This document shows, in pieces, positions 44,126 to 54,622 of a stretch of 64,000 nt of DNA (positions are counted from its first letter, which is position 1; each line of letters starts with the position of its first letter). The position numbers and the translations under genes are program-made. This stretch comes from Helichrysum umbraculigerum. Taxonomy: Eukaryota; Streptophyta; Magnoliopsida; Asterales; Asteraceae. The notes under the pieces are model-generated. The model ran no database searches and was not told the origin of the DNA. It was given only the letters and a program-made list of their open reading frames with translations. The stretch lies in the NCBI GenBank assembly GCA_949592205.1, contig CATIUR010000004.1:72265837-72329836 (forward strand). Direction: 5' to 3'.

Positions 44126-47100
44126 CTAATAGTAATTTTTTATATCTCTGAAGAATTTGCGCTTTCTAGAGGTAGGCATTCCTTTCGGCACAATTCCACC
44201 AACCAGATAGTTAGCGTAGTCTGTGAACCAAGGGTTATGATTAAATTGTGAACCCCTCTGGTGGCTTCTGACATTCATGAGTTGTTCTTCAGGAAACTTA
44301 TCTTGAATTTCTCTTTTATCATGTTTTTCCATCGATGGGTTTTCCAATCGACTGAGATGATCTGCTGCTACATTTTCTGCTCCCTTTTTATCTTTGATTT
44401 CTATGTCGAATTCTTGGAGGAGTAGAATCCATCGAAGTAGTCTCGGTTTAGCATCTTGCTTTTTGAAAAGATACTTCAAGGATGAGTGATCTGTATAGAC
44501 AATAGTTTTGGACAATATTAAGTAAGAACGAAATTTTTCAAAAGCAAAAACTACCGCAAGCAGCTCCTTTTCCGTAGTAGTGTAGTTCTCTTGAGCATCG
44601 GTGAGTGTCTTGCTGGCGTAGTATATTGGCTGAAACTGCTTATCCTTCCTTTGCCCTAGGACAGCTCCAACCGCAAAGTCACTGGCATCGCACATGATTT
44701 CAAATGGGAGACTCCAGTCAGGAGCAACCATGATCGGTGCATGTGTGAGCTGATCCTTCAGGATGTTGAAAGCTTTCAGGCATTCATCTGAAAAGACAAA
44801 CGGAGTGTCCTTCTCGAGAAGGTGCGTCATAGGTCGATAAATCTTAGAGAAATCCTTAATAAAGCGACGGTAGAATCCGGCGTGACGTAGAAAACTGCGA
44901 ATGGCTTTAACAGAGGTAGGTGGCGGAAGTTTGAAAATGGTCTCAACTTTAGCTTTGTCAACTTCAATTCCAAACTTTGATATCCGGTGTCCTAAAACTA
45001 TTCCTTCCTTCACCATAAAGTGACATTTCTCCCAGTTTAAGACAAGGTTTGATTCTTCGCATCGGGCTAGCATTCTTTCTAGGTTGGAAATACAAGAAGT
45101 TAAAGAGTCTCCAAAGACTGAGAAATCGTCCATGAATACCTCCATGCACTGTTCAATCATGTCGTGGAATATTGCTACCATACACCGCTGGAATGTTACA
45201 GGTGCGTTGCATAGCCCAAAAGGCATGCGTCGGTAAGCGAATGTTCCGTAAGGACATGTGAAGGTCGTCTTTTCCTGGTCCTTAGGTTCGAGAGGAATCT
45301 GAAAATAGCCAGAGAAACCATCAAGAAAACAATAGAACTCGTTCCCAGACAATCTCTCCAACATTTGATCGATGAAGGGTAGAGGGAAATGATCTTTTCG
45401 AGTGGCTTCGTTCAGCTTCCGATAGTCGATGCACACCCTCCAACCGGTGATGGTTCGTGTTGGAATGAGTTCATTGTCCTCGTTAGCGATAAACATCATT
45501 CCTCCTTTCTTGGGGACAACCTGAACTAGGCTGACCCATGAGGAATCGGAGATAGGATAGATCAAGCCAGCATCCAAGAATTTGATAACCTCCTTTTTGA
45601 CCACGTCTTGAATCTTCGGGTTAACTCTCCTCTGTCTATGTATGGAAGGTTTGAAGTCGTTCTCCATGAGTATCTTGTGAGTCCAGTAGTTTGGACTGAT
45701 CCCTTGGATGTCAGAGATTTTCCATGCAATCACCTTCTTATGTGACTTTAACACTTGGATGAGTCTTGCTTTCTCTTCGGATGTAAGACCTTTTGCAATT
45801 ATAACGGGTAAATGCGAGGTTCCTTCAAGAAAAGCATACTCCAGATGAGAGGGTAGTTCCGTCAACTCCAACTCTGGCGGTTCTTCAATGGAAGGTTTCA
45901 TTCGAGCAATCTCGTCTCTTTGTAACACGTCATACTCCGTTTGGAAGTCTGGTTCATTCGGAGATGAGTCGGATGCAGTGGCTGATGGTATTTCTACTAA
46001 CTTTGTCTCATTAGGGGGTGCATTCTTCTTCAGCTCGTATTTGCTTGTAGATGATGAAGAGGTTGCACTATCTTCAGTAAAGATGATATCGTTGGTGTCG
46101 GTAAGTGAAAACCTCTGAAATTTAGCTGTTGAAGATGTACTTATGGTGATTTCTGGATTTTGTGGCGCACAACCTTCAGATAGTTGCAGCTCAGCTGAGA
46201 TTTCTGATTCCATCTCCTCAAAGGATTTGAGAATTTCAGCTACTGAAGGAGATGAAACAGTTTGACCCCTTCTTAGGATTGGTATAGGAATGCCTTCGCC
46301 TAAGGGAATAGCAACAAATGAATTGTTCGTGAAAGTGTTGTCAGGCGGTGCGAGAGGATACTTCATTTCAGATAAAGGAAATAGCAGCTCCCCAGAGTGT
46401 GCTGATTTGTTAGAGATAGCTGAGCAGAGTCCAACATCATCTTGGCATAGTCTTCTTGTAGTGATGACTGTGTTGGGAAGACGGTCGTGATTGCTAACTG
46501 CCAGAATCTCTTCCAAATGCTCGTCATATATTTCCTGCATGGAATCCACAAGACCAAGATCTTCTCCCACAGGTTGTTTCATCAATTTATCGACATTAAA
46601 GGTGACTTCCTCCATTCCGACCCTCAGTTTTAAAGATTTGTCGTTTACGTCAATAACAGCCTTGGTAGTGTTTAGGAAAGGTCTGCCAAGGATGAGGGGA
46701 ACGTGGGCATCTTCCTCAATATCCAAAAAGACAAAGTCAACTGGGAAGACGAATTTACCTACTCGAACCATAATATCTTCAGCAATCCCCCTAGGGAGTT
46801 TAACTGATCTATCAGCTAATTGGATGGTCATTTGAGTGGGCAGCAGTTCACCTAATCCTAGTTTCTTATATAGTGAGTAAGGCATAAGGTTGACACTAGC
46901 ACCTAGGTCAACTAAGGCATTACTAACTTGGGTATTTTGAAGGTAATAAGGAATAGTGAAACAGTCAGTATCTCCTAGTTTTGGTGGAAGACCATGTAGC
47001 ATGATTGCAGAGCATTCAGCATCTAAGGGTATGTTAACTATTTGTCTTAATTTTTCCTTATTTGAAAGAAGTTCTTTGAAGAATTTTGCACAACTAGTCA

Positions 47101-47737
47101 TTTTTACTAAAGCATCTAATAATCTAACGTTTAAGTGCAGGCTTTTAAACATCTCAAGATACTTCCCAAACTGCGCTTCTTGCTTCTCCTTCTTAAGCCT
47201 ACCAGGAAAGGGTATTCGAGTACGAGGAATAATTTCTGGAGCTTGAGAGGGTACTGGATCTGGTGTAGTGACAGGAGTGTCAGTAGGTACAGGATCAGTA
47301 GAAGTGGAAGGTTTGTTTGAAGAATTATCAAAGGTTTGTTCAACTCTTGTTTCTTTTCCTCCTCTCGTAACAACTAAGACAGTGTTACTGATCGCGATTT
47401 CTCTTTGGCTCTCCTCAACTTTTGAAAATAGTTGTCTAAGACTAACTTCTATGTTTTTGATTAAATCTTCAGAAATTCTAAGTAAAGCATCAATTTTATC
47501 TTGAAAAGCTATTACTTGTCTATTTACGTTATTTTGTTCAACCATGAAGTTAATCAAAGTTTCGTTATAGTGTTGTTGAGAGTTGAAGGAGGAATCGGAC
47601 AGAGTGGCTGGTAGAGTAGACAAAGGTTGAATAGGAGGGGTTTTGATTGGCCGCTGAATAGAAGATGTGGATTGAAAGTTTGGTTCAGGGCTCTTGAAAG
47701 TTGTTCCAAATTTCCAGTCATGTTGACTAGTCGTCAT
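44126..47737 (-). CDS. pol: Athila polyprotein: gag tail, protease, RT, RNase H
   Basis: A 1203-codon open frame. Residues 1-120 look like the end of Gag with a coiled-coil-like stretch (LINFMVEQNNVNRQVIAFQD). The aspartic protease has ALVDLGASVNLMP near 275-285 (DLGAS is usual in Athila). RT spans about 700-930 with VVPKKGG, GWRVCIDYRKLN and the catalytic EVFMDDFSVFG at about 866-876. RNase H runs about 1012-1130, with Asp in CDASDFAVG, Glu in TEKELLAV and Asp in YTDHSSLKYL. The capsid domain of Athila Gag (compare 20071-21149) is absent, so the ORF appears to start after a gag deletion. It ends at a premature TAG before integrase. Enzyme motifs look intact; whether it is expressed is unknown. 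Confidence 0.88.
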   Translation of the reverse strand: MTTSQHDWKFGTTFKSPEPNFQSTSSIQRPIKTPPIQPLSTLPATLSDSSFNSQQHYNETLINFMVEQNNVNRQVIAFQDKIDALLRISEDLIKNIEVSLRQLFSKVEESQREIAISNTVLVVTRGGKETRVEQTFDNSSNKPSTSTDPVPTDTPVTTPDPVPSQAPEIIPRTRIPFPGRLKKEKQEAQFGKYLEMFKSLHLNVRLLDALVKMTSCAKFFKELLSNKEKLRQIVNIPLDAECSAIMLHGLPPKLGDTDCFTIPYYLQNTQVSNALVDLGASVNLMPYSLYKKLGLGELLPTQMTIQLADRSVKLPRGIAEDIMVRVGKFVFPVDFVFLDIEEDAHVPLILGRPFLNTTKAVIDVNDKSLKLRVGMEEVTFNVDKLMKQPVGEDLGLVDSMQEIYDEHLEEILAVSNHDRLPNTVITTRRLCQDDVGLCSAISNKSAHSGELLFPLSEMKYPLAPPDNTFTNNSFVAIPLGEGIPIPILRRGQTVSSPSVAEILKSFEEMESEISAELQLSEGCAPQNPEITISTSSTAKFQRFSLTDTNDIIFTEDSATSSSSTSKYELKKNAPPNETKLVEIPSATASDSSPNEPDFQTEYDVLQRDEIARMKPSIEEPPELELTELPSHLEYAFLEGTSHLPVIIAKGLTSEEKARLIQVLKSHKKVIAWKISDIQGISPNYWTHKILMENDFKPSIHRQRRVNPKIQDVVKKEVIKFLDAGLIYPISDSSWVSLVQVVPKKGGMMFIANEDNELIPTRTITGWRVCIDYRKLNEATRKDHFPLPFIDQMLERLSGNEFYCFLDGFSGYFQIPLEPKDQEKTTFTCPYGTFAYRRMPFGLCNAPVTFQRCMVAIFHDMIEQCMEVFMDDFSVFGDSLTSCISNLERMLARCEESNLVLNWEKCHFMVKEGIVLGHRISKFGIEVDKAKVETIFKLPPPTSVKAIRSFLRHAGFYRRFIKDFSKIYRPMTHLLEKDTPFVFSDECLKAFNILKDQLTHAPIMVAPDWSLPFEIMCDASDFAVGAVLGQRKDKQFQPIYYASKTLTDAQENYTTTEKELLAVVFAFEKFRSYLILSKTIVYTDHSSLKYLFKKQDAKPRLLRWILLLQEFDIEIKDKKGAENVAADHLSRLENPSMEKHDKREIQDKFPEEQLMNVRSHQRGSQFNHNPWFTDYANYLVGGIVPKGMPTSRKRKFFRDIKNYY

Positions 47738-47892
47738 GGCTAAAGAATTTGGGGTTTTGGTAGAAAAGAGAGTTTTGGAAAGGAAAGGTACTGAAAAGAA
47801 AAGAACGGAAAGGGAAATTTTGGATGATATTTATCTTCCGAAAGGATCGCTAAATAACTAAGATAACTAAATTCCTAAATCGGTCGTTGTAG
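47738..47892 (-). other. Shortened Athila leader
   Basis: Only about 155 bases separate the primer site from the ATG at 47737. In the element at 19833 the same interval is about 220 bases and leads to a gag with its capsid domain. A deletion of leader plus gag start is likely. Confidence 0.55.
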
Positions 47893-47910
47893 TCCACGGC
47901 AGCGGCGCCA
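47893..47910 (-). other. Primer binding site, tRNA-Asp type
   Basis: On the minus strand TGGCGCCGCTGCCGTGGA, six bases after the LTR end. One base differs from the site at 19833. Confidence 0.87.
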
Positions 47911-47916
47911 AAAACT

Positions 47917-50317
47917 TGACGGCGCCCGAACGGTCGGGTTTTTTTAGCTCACCTTTCTCATGAAGGGGGAACCGTCCTCGTCGTCGAAGGACTTGACCAA
48001 ACAGGTCGGACGTGGGTCAGTGGAGTTTTATATTTTATATTTTTCCGGGCCTAAGTATACTAAAGCTATGGGTGAGAATAGCGATAGGTATGACCTAGGG
48101 CCGTTCTTCAAACTACAACGGGCATGGGATCTAGGTTTTCAATTATCCTTCGTAATTTAGCTGGGTTTTATCAAGAGTTGATAGGGGTTTGTTTTGTTTT
48201 CTAATTAACTACCTAATTTAAAACTAAAATACTAAACTAAGGTAAGGGAGGTGAGGTGGCTACGAGAACTACAGGTTAAACGTGTGTGTTTACTATGACA
48301 GTCATGTATGCTATTTAGGGGTAGTTATTTTGGTTAGGGCCTTAGTTATGATGACGGGTGCAGGATTTAGCAGACGTACTCGGAACCATCAATGAGGTAC
48401 AAAGTAATCTACCTACAACTATTCCATGGCTTCCACGTGTTTGTACTACACCAGAGGTGTTTCCAACGCTATACCAGGTACTGGGCTATTTTACGGTATT
48501 TCCGTTGCTTCATTTGAAAGGTCCTTGTTGTCTATCCTAAACAGATTATACTTCCTAATGAGCCACAGCTACTAGCCTATTATCTATCTAACATAGAGTT
48601 GTCCGCAATAAGATAAATAACATGTCACGAAGATAACAGCTATGGAATGTAAACTACACTGGAAGTTATCCCAAATGTAGAAACCAACTTAACCAGCAAC
48701 CATCCTCGAGTCTTGTTCCCCAATCTCGGACATTTGAGATATCCGAATCATGGCATGACTTGTTGAATAAACTAAAACATGAACAGGGGTTTCCTACCGG
48801 AACAAGTTGGGATGGTCGGGTCTAATGGCTAATTAAATTGTTCATCATTATGTCATATAAATCATCATAACTATTCTATGCATGTTAAATTGGTGTATGC
48901 AATCAACATATATCTGAAAACCTAATCATATATCCAATAGCACAAGTGCTACTAGTATTCAAACCCTAAAGCAACAATCAAACAAGAACATGCAGCATAC
49001 AGGGATCGGCTTATTTCATGCAGAGTATCTGGATAAGTGTTTAAGTGACAAATGTTCCGAAAGTTCTCTAAAAAACATTTGTTATATGAAATGGATCTAA
49101 TCTATCTCTAATCATACGCTCCGTGTCTCCCTCCGGTCTTATTTCAACCAGGAGAACACCGGCCATGTCGAGTTCAACGATTATCAGACACAGAATAATT
49201 AGCGGCGTACTATTAGAAGTTAACCAAGTTCTTAGTAGTAAGTTACTAACCACAACATAAGTTGGATAGATAAACAATGGAGGTTCATTTCATAGATTCA
49301 AATATATTTTAACAGCATACAGACAGAGTAACGGCATGATTAAAGCATAACTACCCTAGCATAACGACTATCATAGCAAACACAGATTTGTTCAGCTTAG
49401 CATGGCAATAATTCTAGCAAGCATTTCTAAATAAGCATAGCAACAGCACAACATATTAAAAATAACAAGATAGAGATAAAACCTGACAGAGCGTTATTAC
49501 AAATCTTGCGTAACCGCAGTTTCGGAGCACCTCCGTTACAAGTAAGCTACTAATCTACTAGCTTAACTAACTTAATTAACTAACTAACTATTTTAGAGAG
49601 AGAGTAGAGAGAGAAATATGAATGAAGTGTGAAGTGTGTTTTAAAACGGTGAGGAGGTGGTTGTATTTATAGGTAACGCACAGCCGTATTCTTCAACCAT
49701 ATTCCAACCTCCAAATGCACAACCGTATCGCACACCCGTATAAAAATCTGATTTGTATTGCCTGAATACGAAATACGGTTGGTTTTGGCCGTATACGGGT
49801 GGACTGGAGCAAATACGGGTGGGCACTAACCGTATACGGCTGGACTGGGCCATATACGGCTGGGCACAGGCCGTATATGGTCTTCACAGGCCGTATATGG
49901 TTTGTGTCCAGCCGTATACGGTCTGGTCCAGCCGTATACGGTCTGGGACAGCCGTAGTCGGTCCATTCGGTTCTTCATTTCTTTGATTTGGCGTAACTTC
50001 TTCGTTGTTTATCCGTTTTGAGCGATCTTTATATCTATACGTTCGTAATTTCCTAACGAAGAAAATGACATAAGTTAGAGGTCATAATTCTTTGTGTAGC
50101 TCAAAAAGTGCAAGAACGAGTGAACGAGAATGCTTATGATCATATTCGTTAGATTTATCGTGTTTTCGACCATTTTAGTAGATTTTTGAAACGTTGTCTG
50201 TATTTTGGCCCATGTTATGAGTTTTAATAATATAGTGCTTATTTTGGATAATTTCATCGTAATTTGGGCCAAAAAGGTGAGATAATGACACTTAAAAACA
50301 TGACTTTTTGAGTGTCA
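47917..50317 (-). mobile_element. 5' LTR of Athila element (2401 bp)
   Basis: Bounded by TGACGGCGCCCGAACGG and GACTTTTTGAGTGTCA. Intact TATA box at 49674-49681 (CCTATAAATA on the minus strand). Two VNTR units of CCGTATACGG near 49905-49950. Immediately right of it element B gag resumes. Confidence 0.92.
49674..49681 (-). promoter_or_regulatory. TATA box of Athila 5' LTR
   Basis: TATAAATA on the minus strand. The CCGTATACGG array (49760-49962) lies upstream and a CT-rich leader downstream. It would drive the polyprotein at 47737. Confidence 0.7.
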
Positions 50318-52318
50318 TCAAACACCCCTCTAGCCAAACCCTGTTCTTTCAAAGATTTTCTCAACTGCAAACCTCTAAACTTCAAGGGCACTGAAGGTGC
50401 TATAGGCCTACTACGTTGGATAGAAAAGATGGAGTCAGTCTTCAGAATATGTAATTGTCCAGAAGACTGCAAGGTCAAATATTCCACCTGTACTTTCATG
50501 GAAGGTGCTCTGACTTGGTGGAACACTCATGCTCAGACTATGGGCATCGATACTGCGTACCAAAGTCCCTGGGAAGAACTGAAGAAGATGCTGAAAGATG
50601 AGTACTATCCGCGGGAAGAATTACAACAACTTGAGGTTGAGTTATGGAACCTCACAGTAAAGAACAACGATATCACAGGTTACACCACTAGATTCCACCA
50701 ACTGGCACTCTTATGCCCAACCATGGTAGATCTGGAGTACAAGCGGATCGAGAGATACATCTGGGGACTCCCAGAAAGGATTCAGAGGATGGTAACTTCA
50801 TCCAAACTAGACACTATTCAGAATGCCATCCGTATGGCACACAATCTCATGGCTCAGGCCGCTCGCCGAGCCACTCCTGCTGAAAAGAGTACCGGAAACC
50901 AATCAGGGGATAACAAACGCAAGTGGACTGGGAACCCCAACAATTAGAATCAAAACCAACATCCCTCTAAACGGCCTAAGACTGTTAAGGCCTACACATC
51001 CGGTTCTGAAACCTAGAAGGGCTACACTGGAAACAAGCCTTTCTGTTCCAAGTGCCGCAGACATCACGATGGTCCTTGCGGTACTCCTTGCAACAAGTGT
51101 CAAAGGTATGGGCATCTGGCCAAAGACTACAGGTCTACCAATGTCAATACCAACACCAACTCCAATCAACCAAAAGCATGCTTTGAGTGTGGCAACACTG
51201 GGCATTTCAGAAATGACTGCCCGAAACTGAAGAACAAGGGAAACAACAACTCAAGTGGTAGAGCGTTTGTACTCAACTCTGGGGAAGCCCGTCAAGACCC
51301 TAGTGTGGTCTCGGGTACGTTCCTCCTCAACAACTTAACTGCTTCTGTTCTATTTGATACTAGTGCTGATAGAAGTTTCATATCGGACGAGTTTAGTCCT
51401 TTACTCAACGTTACTCCTGTTGCCTTAGATGTAAGTACATTGTAGAATTAGCTAATGACAAATTAATCAAGGCTGACAGTGTGATACCTGATTGCACTTT
51501 AAATCTAGCCGACGAACTCTTTTCCATTGACCTTATACCTGTTGAAATCGGGAGTTTCGACATCATTGTTGGCATGGACTGGTTGTCCAAGCACCGTGCT
51601 GAAATCATTTGCTTCGAGATAACCATTCGTATTCCTCTCGCCGCCGGTGGTACTTTAATCATATAAGGGGAGACCAGTGGGACGAGACTGAATATCATAT
51701 CTTGTATGAAAACCCGCAAATACCTGAGGAAAGGGTATCAGGCCATCCTCGCACATGTTATGGAGAAAAAGTCGGAGGAGAAGCGACTTGAGGATGTGCC
51801 TATTGTTCGAGAGTTTTCAGAAGTCTTTCCTGAAGACTTGCCTAGCCTTCCGCCACCTAGACAAGTCGAATTCTCAATCGACCTTGTGCCCGGAGCAACA
51901 CCCATGGCACGAGCACTATATCGACTAGCCCCTTCCGAACTTCAGAAGTTGTCTACTCAACCAAGTTCCTCACCTTGGGGAGCTCCGGTCTTGTTCGTGA
52001 AAAAGAAAGATGGTTCATTCGGAATGTGCATCAACTACCGAGAGTTGAACAAACTAACCGTCAAGAACCGTTATCCACTTCCCCGTATTGATGACCTATT
52101 TGACCAACTTCAGGGGTCGAGATATTATTCAAAGATCGATCTACGGTCAGGTTATCATCAACTACGAGTTCGTGACACCGATATCCTGAAAACTACTTTC
52201 CGAACTCGCTACGGGCATTATGAGTTTCAAGTGATGCCATTCGGTTTAACAAACGCACCGGCTGTATTCATGGACCTTATGAACCGAGTGTGCAAACCAT
52301 ATCTCGATAAGTTCGTCA
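50318..52318 (+). pseudogene. Element B gag-protease-RT, second duplicate
   Basis: Capsid, zinc knuckles, protease and the first part of RT follow in order. Damage: TAG at 50945-50947, TAG at 51014-51016, a one-base deletion near 51430, TAA at 51664-51666, and loss of about 11 codons near 51960. The protease motif reads D-T-S-A instead of D-T-G-A (about 51355-51366). RT has CINYREL where CIDYREL is usual and breaks off at KPYLDKFV (52318), just before the catalytic FIDD motif, at the junction with the element C LTR. Homologous to 36472-37861 up to about 51705. Confidence 0.88.
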
Positions 52319-53514
52319 AAGCAATATACCAGGTCAGCTCGACCCCAGCCAGGGGCTCTGCCCCTTGGACCCCGCCAGGGGCTGCCGCCCCTTGGACCCC
52401 GCTACCAGGGGCGCTGCCCCCGGACCCCCGTACTTAGATTCCGTAAGTACATTTCTCACCAAGTGTCAAACTTGTATAACACTTTGAAACTAACAAAATA
52501 ACATCAAGATCATTATTACTAATAATCACCAACGGGCCGTACGCGTTTTCAAACACTTAAACTATCCACCGAATTGGGAACATTTGGACATTATAGTTGG
52601 ACGAACAACTAGAAGGTAGTCTTATTGGATACCTTCGCATATTATAACCATCGCGTGTCGTGGACACTCTCAAGTTACAAGTCTTTGGACTTCATTACTC
52701 GGCTAATCAATCAAAGTTTATTAAGTTAAACTCGCTAGACTCAGGTGAGTCTCATGGCCCCTCTTTTAACTGTTTTACTCATGGGTGTGATATATTGCTC
52801 ATTTTTAACATGTGAACGCAAGTACAAACATTTCATATACTACATGAGTTTTTCACAACTAATCATTTAAAGTCCTCCGTCAGCATAGTTGTTAATACGT
52901 TGTAGCGTGAATATTAGTATATGGTACCATATAGGATTGACCCTCCTCGTTCGGGTTAGCAAGCACTAACCGGGTAAACGGACGTACTAATATTTGGGAA
53001 GACGAATGTTGATTAGGCATTCGTGGAGGCACCTCGCCCGGAATTCTCTATAGGGGACCCGGCCCTCGAGTTAAGCTCAACTATGTGCTCATGGCTGTAT
53101 ACATATACATTATCAATTGCTGGATGCAATTCAATTATTTAAATCTTGCGGTTCATACTATATTACTTGATTTCAAACCTGTGAGCTCACCAGCTTTAGC
53201 TGACCCATTTAGCATGTATCGCAGGTACCAAGCAGTAGGTTGTTTCTGCTTCAGGACTTCTAGCTCGAGTCAGCATACAGACGTTTGAGATTTTCTTGCA
53301 TTAGTATATTTTGTACAAGTACTTATGTACTGAAATCTCCCTTCTATTTAAACTCGAGCTATGTAAAGCTATAAATGTTGTAAACATTTCAATATCAATA
53401 TATTTTGTTATAACGACGCATATAGAGTCGTTTACTATATATCTTTGTGCTTTGTTATTGATTAGTAACACCCAAATCGTGCTTCCGCAAATCAGTAAAT
53501 TTGGGGGTGTTACA
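52312..53514 (+). mobile_element. 5' LTR of element C, first half deleted
   Basis: Aligns with 60336-61492 of the 3' LTR. The first about 1.23 kb are missing. Ends TTTGGGGGTGTTACA at 53514 followed by the primer site. Confidence 0.9.
52350..52435. repeat. GC-rich palindromic minisatellite
   Basis: About three units built from CCAGGGGCTGCC and GCCCCTTGGACCCCG. CCAGGGGC can pair with GCCCCTTGG, giving strong hairpins. The 3' LTR has about one unit less (60345-60410). Base composition is sharply different from the AT-rich surroundings. Confidence 0.8.
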
Positions 53515-53517
53515 GAT

Positions 53518-53530
53518 TGGTATCAGAGAC
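53518..53530 (+). other. Primer binding site, initiator tRNA-Met type
   Basis: TGGTATCAGAGAC, one base different from the TGGTATCAGAGCC of element B. Confidence 0.9.
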
Positions 53531-53842
53531 TAAGGTTATAGTGAACTAGGTTGCATTTAGTGGGCCTAGACTATGACCATTAGGCAGTATTCCTTATTAG
53601 AAATAACTGGTTCAGTGATTACATCATACAAGTTTAATTTAACATAGCCTGATCAACTATGTACAATTAAGCAAAGATGATGTAAGATCTGAAAGTAGTT
53701 ATGGCTGAACAGGGTACAATAGAAGACTCTGACCTTGAGAGGACCGAGACTGAAACATGTTTGTGCTAGACACTCAATATGCTATATTATATAGGAACTA
53801 TATGATCATAGGCCTCATTTTCTCTAACGCTTTGTCTCAGAA
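53531..53842 (+). other. Leader of element C
   Basis: About 310 bases, collinear with 29731-30038 of element B. No ORF seen. Confidence 0.7.
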
Positions 53843-54328
53843 ATGGCAAACATCCCACCCAGTTCATCGCACTCTCAATCCGGGTCGCAGAACCCAAGGG
53901 TAGCAAGGAGGAACGCCAGGTTGCCTCGAGCTGGCCCGTACCCCACTCACTTCACCTTGCCGGCTTTAGCCGCTAGGGTGAACCAACACGAGCAGCGACT
54001 TCGCACCATGGATGTCGTGTTGCAAGAAACCAACGAGAACTGGAGACTTACATCCCTTGAACGCATCGAACAAGTCTCCGAGGATCACGAAACCACCGTT
54101 AATAATGTAGACGTTCTTTTCAACAAAGTGGTGGAGATAAGCGTGGAAACCGCTCTTTTGAAACACAGACTAGATGAGTGTGAACAACGCTCACGGGTAT
54201 CAGATGAATACATTGGCAGTTTGGTTCAACGACTGGCCTTGGCTGAAGACAATGCCCGACAGGCCAGCAGACTTGCCAATACTGTGGATCGTCTCATTGA
54301 AATGATGGAGCAGATTAATCTATGTTAA
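53843..54328 (+). CDS. Unknown 161-residue ORF between LTR and gag
   Basis: An intact frame starting MANIPPSSSHSQSGSQNPRV. Residues 1-35 are Ser/Pro/Arg-rich and probably disordered. From about 40 to 155 the composition is charged and leucine-rich with heptad-like spacing (LAARVNQHEQRLRTM..., ALLKHRLDECEQRS..., LVQRLALAEDNARQA...), suggesting a long helical or coiled-coil protein. No cysteine/histidine cluster or enzyme motif. The homologous but broken ORF in element B (30039-33622) occupies the same position, about 290 bases before gag. Extra ORFs upstream of gag are known in Ogre/Tat elements; I do not know of one described in Tekay. Function unknown. Confidence 0.8.
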   Translation: MANIPPSSSHSQSGSQNPRVARRNARLPRAGPYPTHFTLPALAARVNQHEQRLRTMDVVLQETNENWRLTSLERIEQVSEDHETTVNNVDVLFNKVVEISVETALLKHRLDECEQRSRVSDEYIGSLVQRLALAEDNARQASRLANTVDRLIEMMEQINLC

Positions 54329-54622
54329 GACTAGTGTAGTCTTTGTCTTGTAAACTATCTCGTAATCTAATGGCTATCTAGCGCTACTCTATAAATTAGT
54401 CGGATGTAACAATTCCCGACACCTTTTGTAATACCTCCGTAGGATGTAACCTTTGAACTTGTACTATCTATCAAATATTCCTTGCTGTTTCAACTCATAT
54501 TAATTGCCATAATTCTTTTTCATATTGATGTTATGTATTACCGCCTTTATACATGTACATCCGAAATAAATACTACTTTCTTACAAAATCTCATGTACCT
54601 TCATTTCTTTTATTGAAGAATC
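54329..54622 (+). other. Spacer between upstream ORF and gag
   Basis: About 290 AT-rich bases. Includes CGGATGTAACAATTCCCG, also present at about 33702-33719 in element B, an inverted pair CGGGAA/TTCCCG-like remnant. No ORF seen. Confidence 0.6.

Larger units (their letters stand above)
37861..50317 (-). mobile_element. Athila element on minus strand
   Basis: On the minus strand: 5' LTR 47917-50317, tRNA-Asp-type primer site 47893-47910, gag remnant-protease-RT-RNase H ORF, damaged integrase, an unknown ORF, a 2-kb tail with polypurine motifs, 3' LTR about 37861-40170 (outer end truncated). Clade assignment rests on the primer site, the DLGAS protease, the FMDDF RT motif and the KDKKGAENVAADHLSRLENP region. 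Confidence 0.88.
26735..52318 (+). mobile_element. Tekay element B, fragmented by nested insertions
   Basis: Its parts in order are: 5' LTR 26735-29714, primer site 29718, split upstream ORF (30039-30096 and 33014-33622), gag start 33914-34032, the Athila insertion and duplication complex, then the gag-protease-RT copy 50318-52318. RNase H, integrase and the 3' LTR are deleted at the junction with element C. It lies within an Athila gag (flank CAAAG/TGTNAC). Confidence 0.8.
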
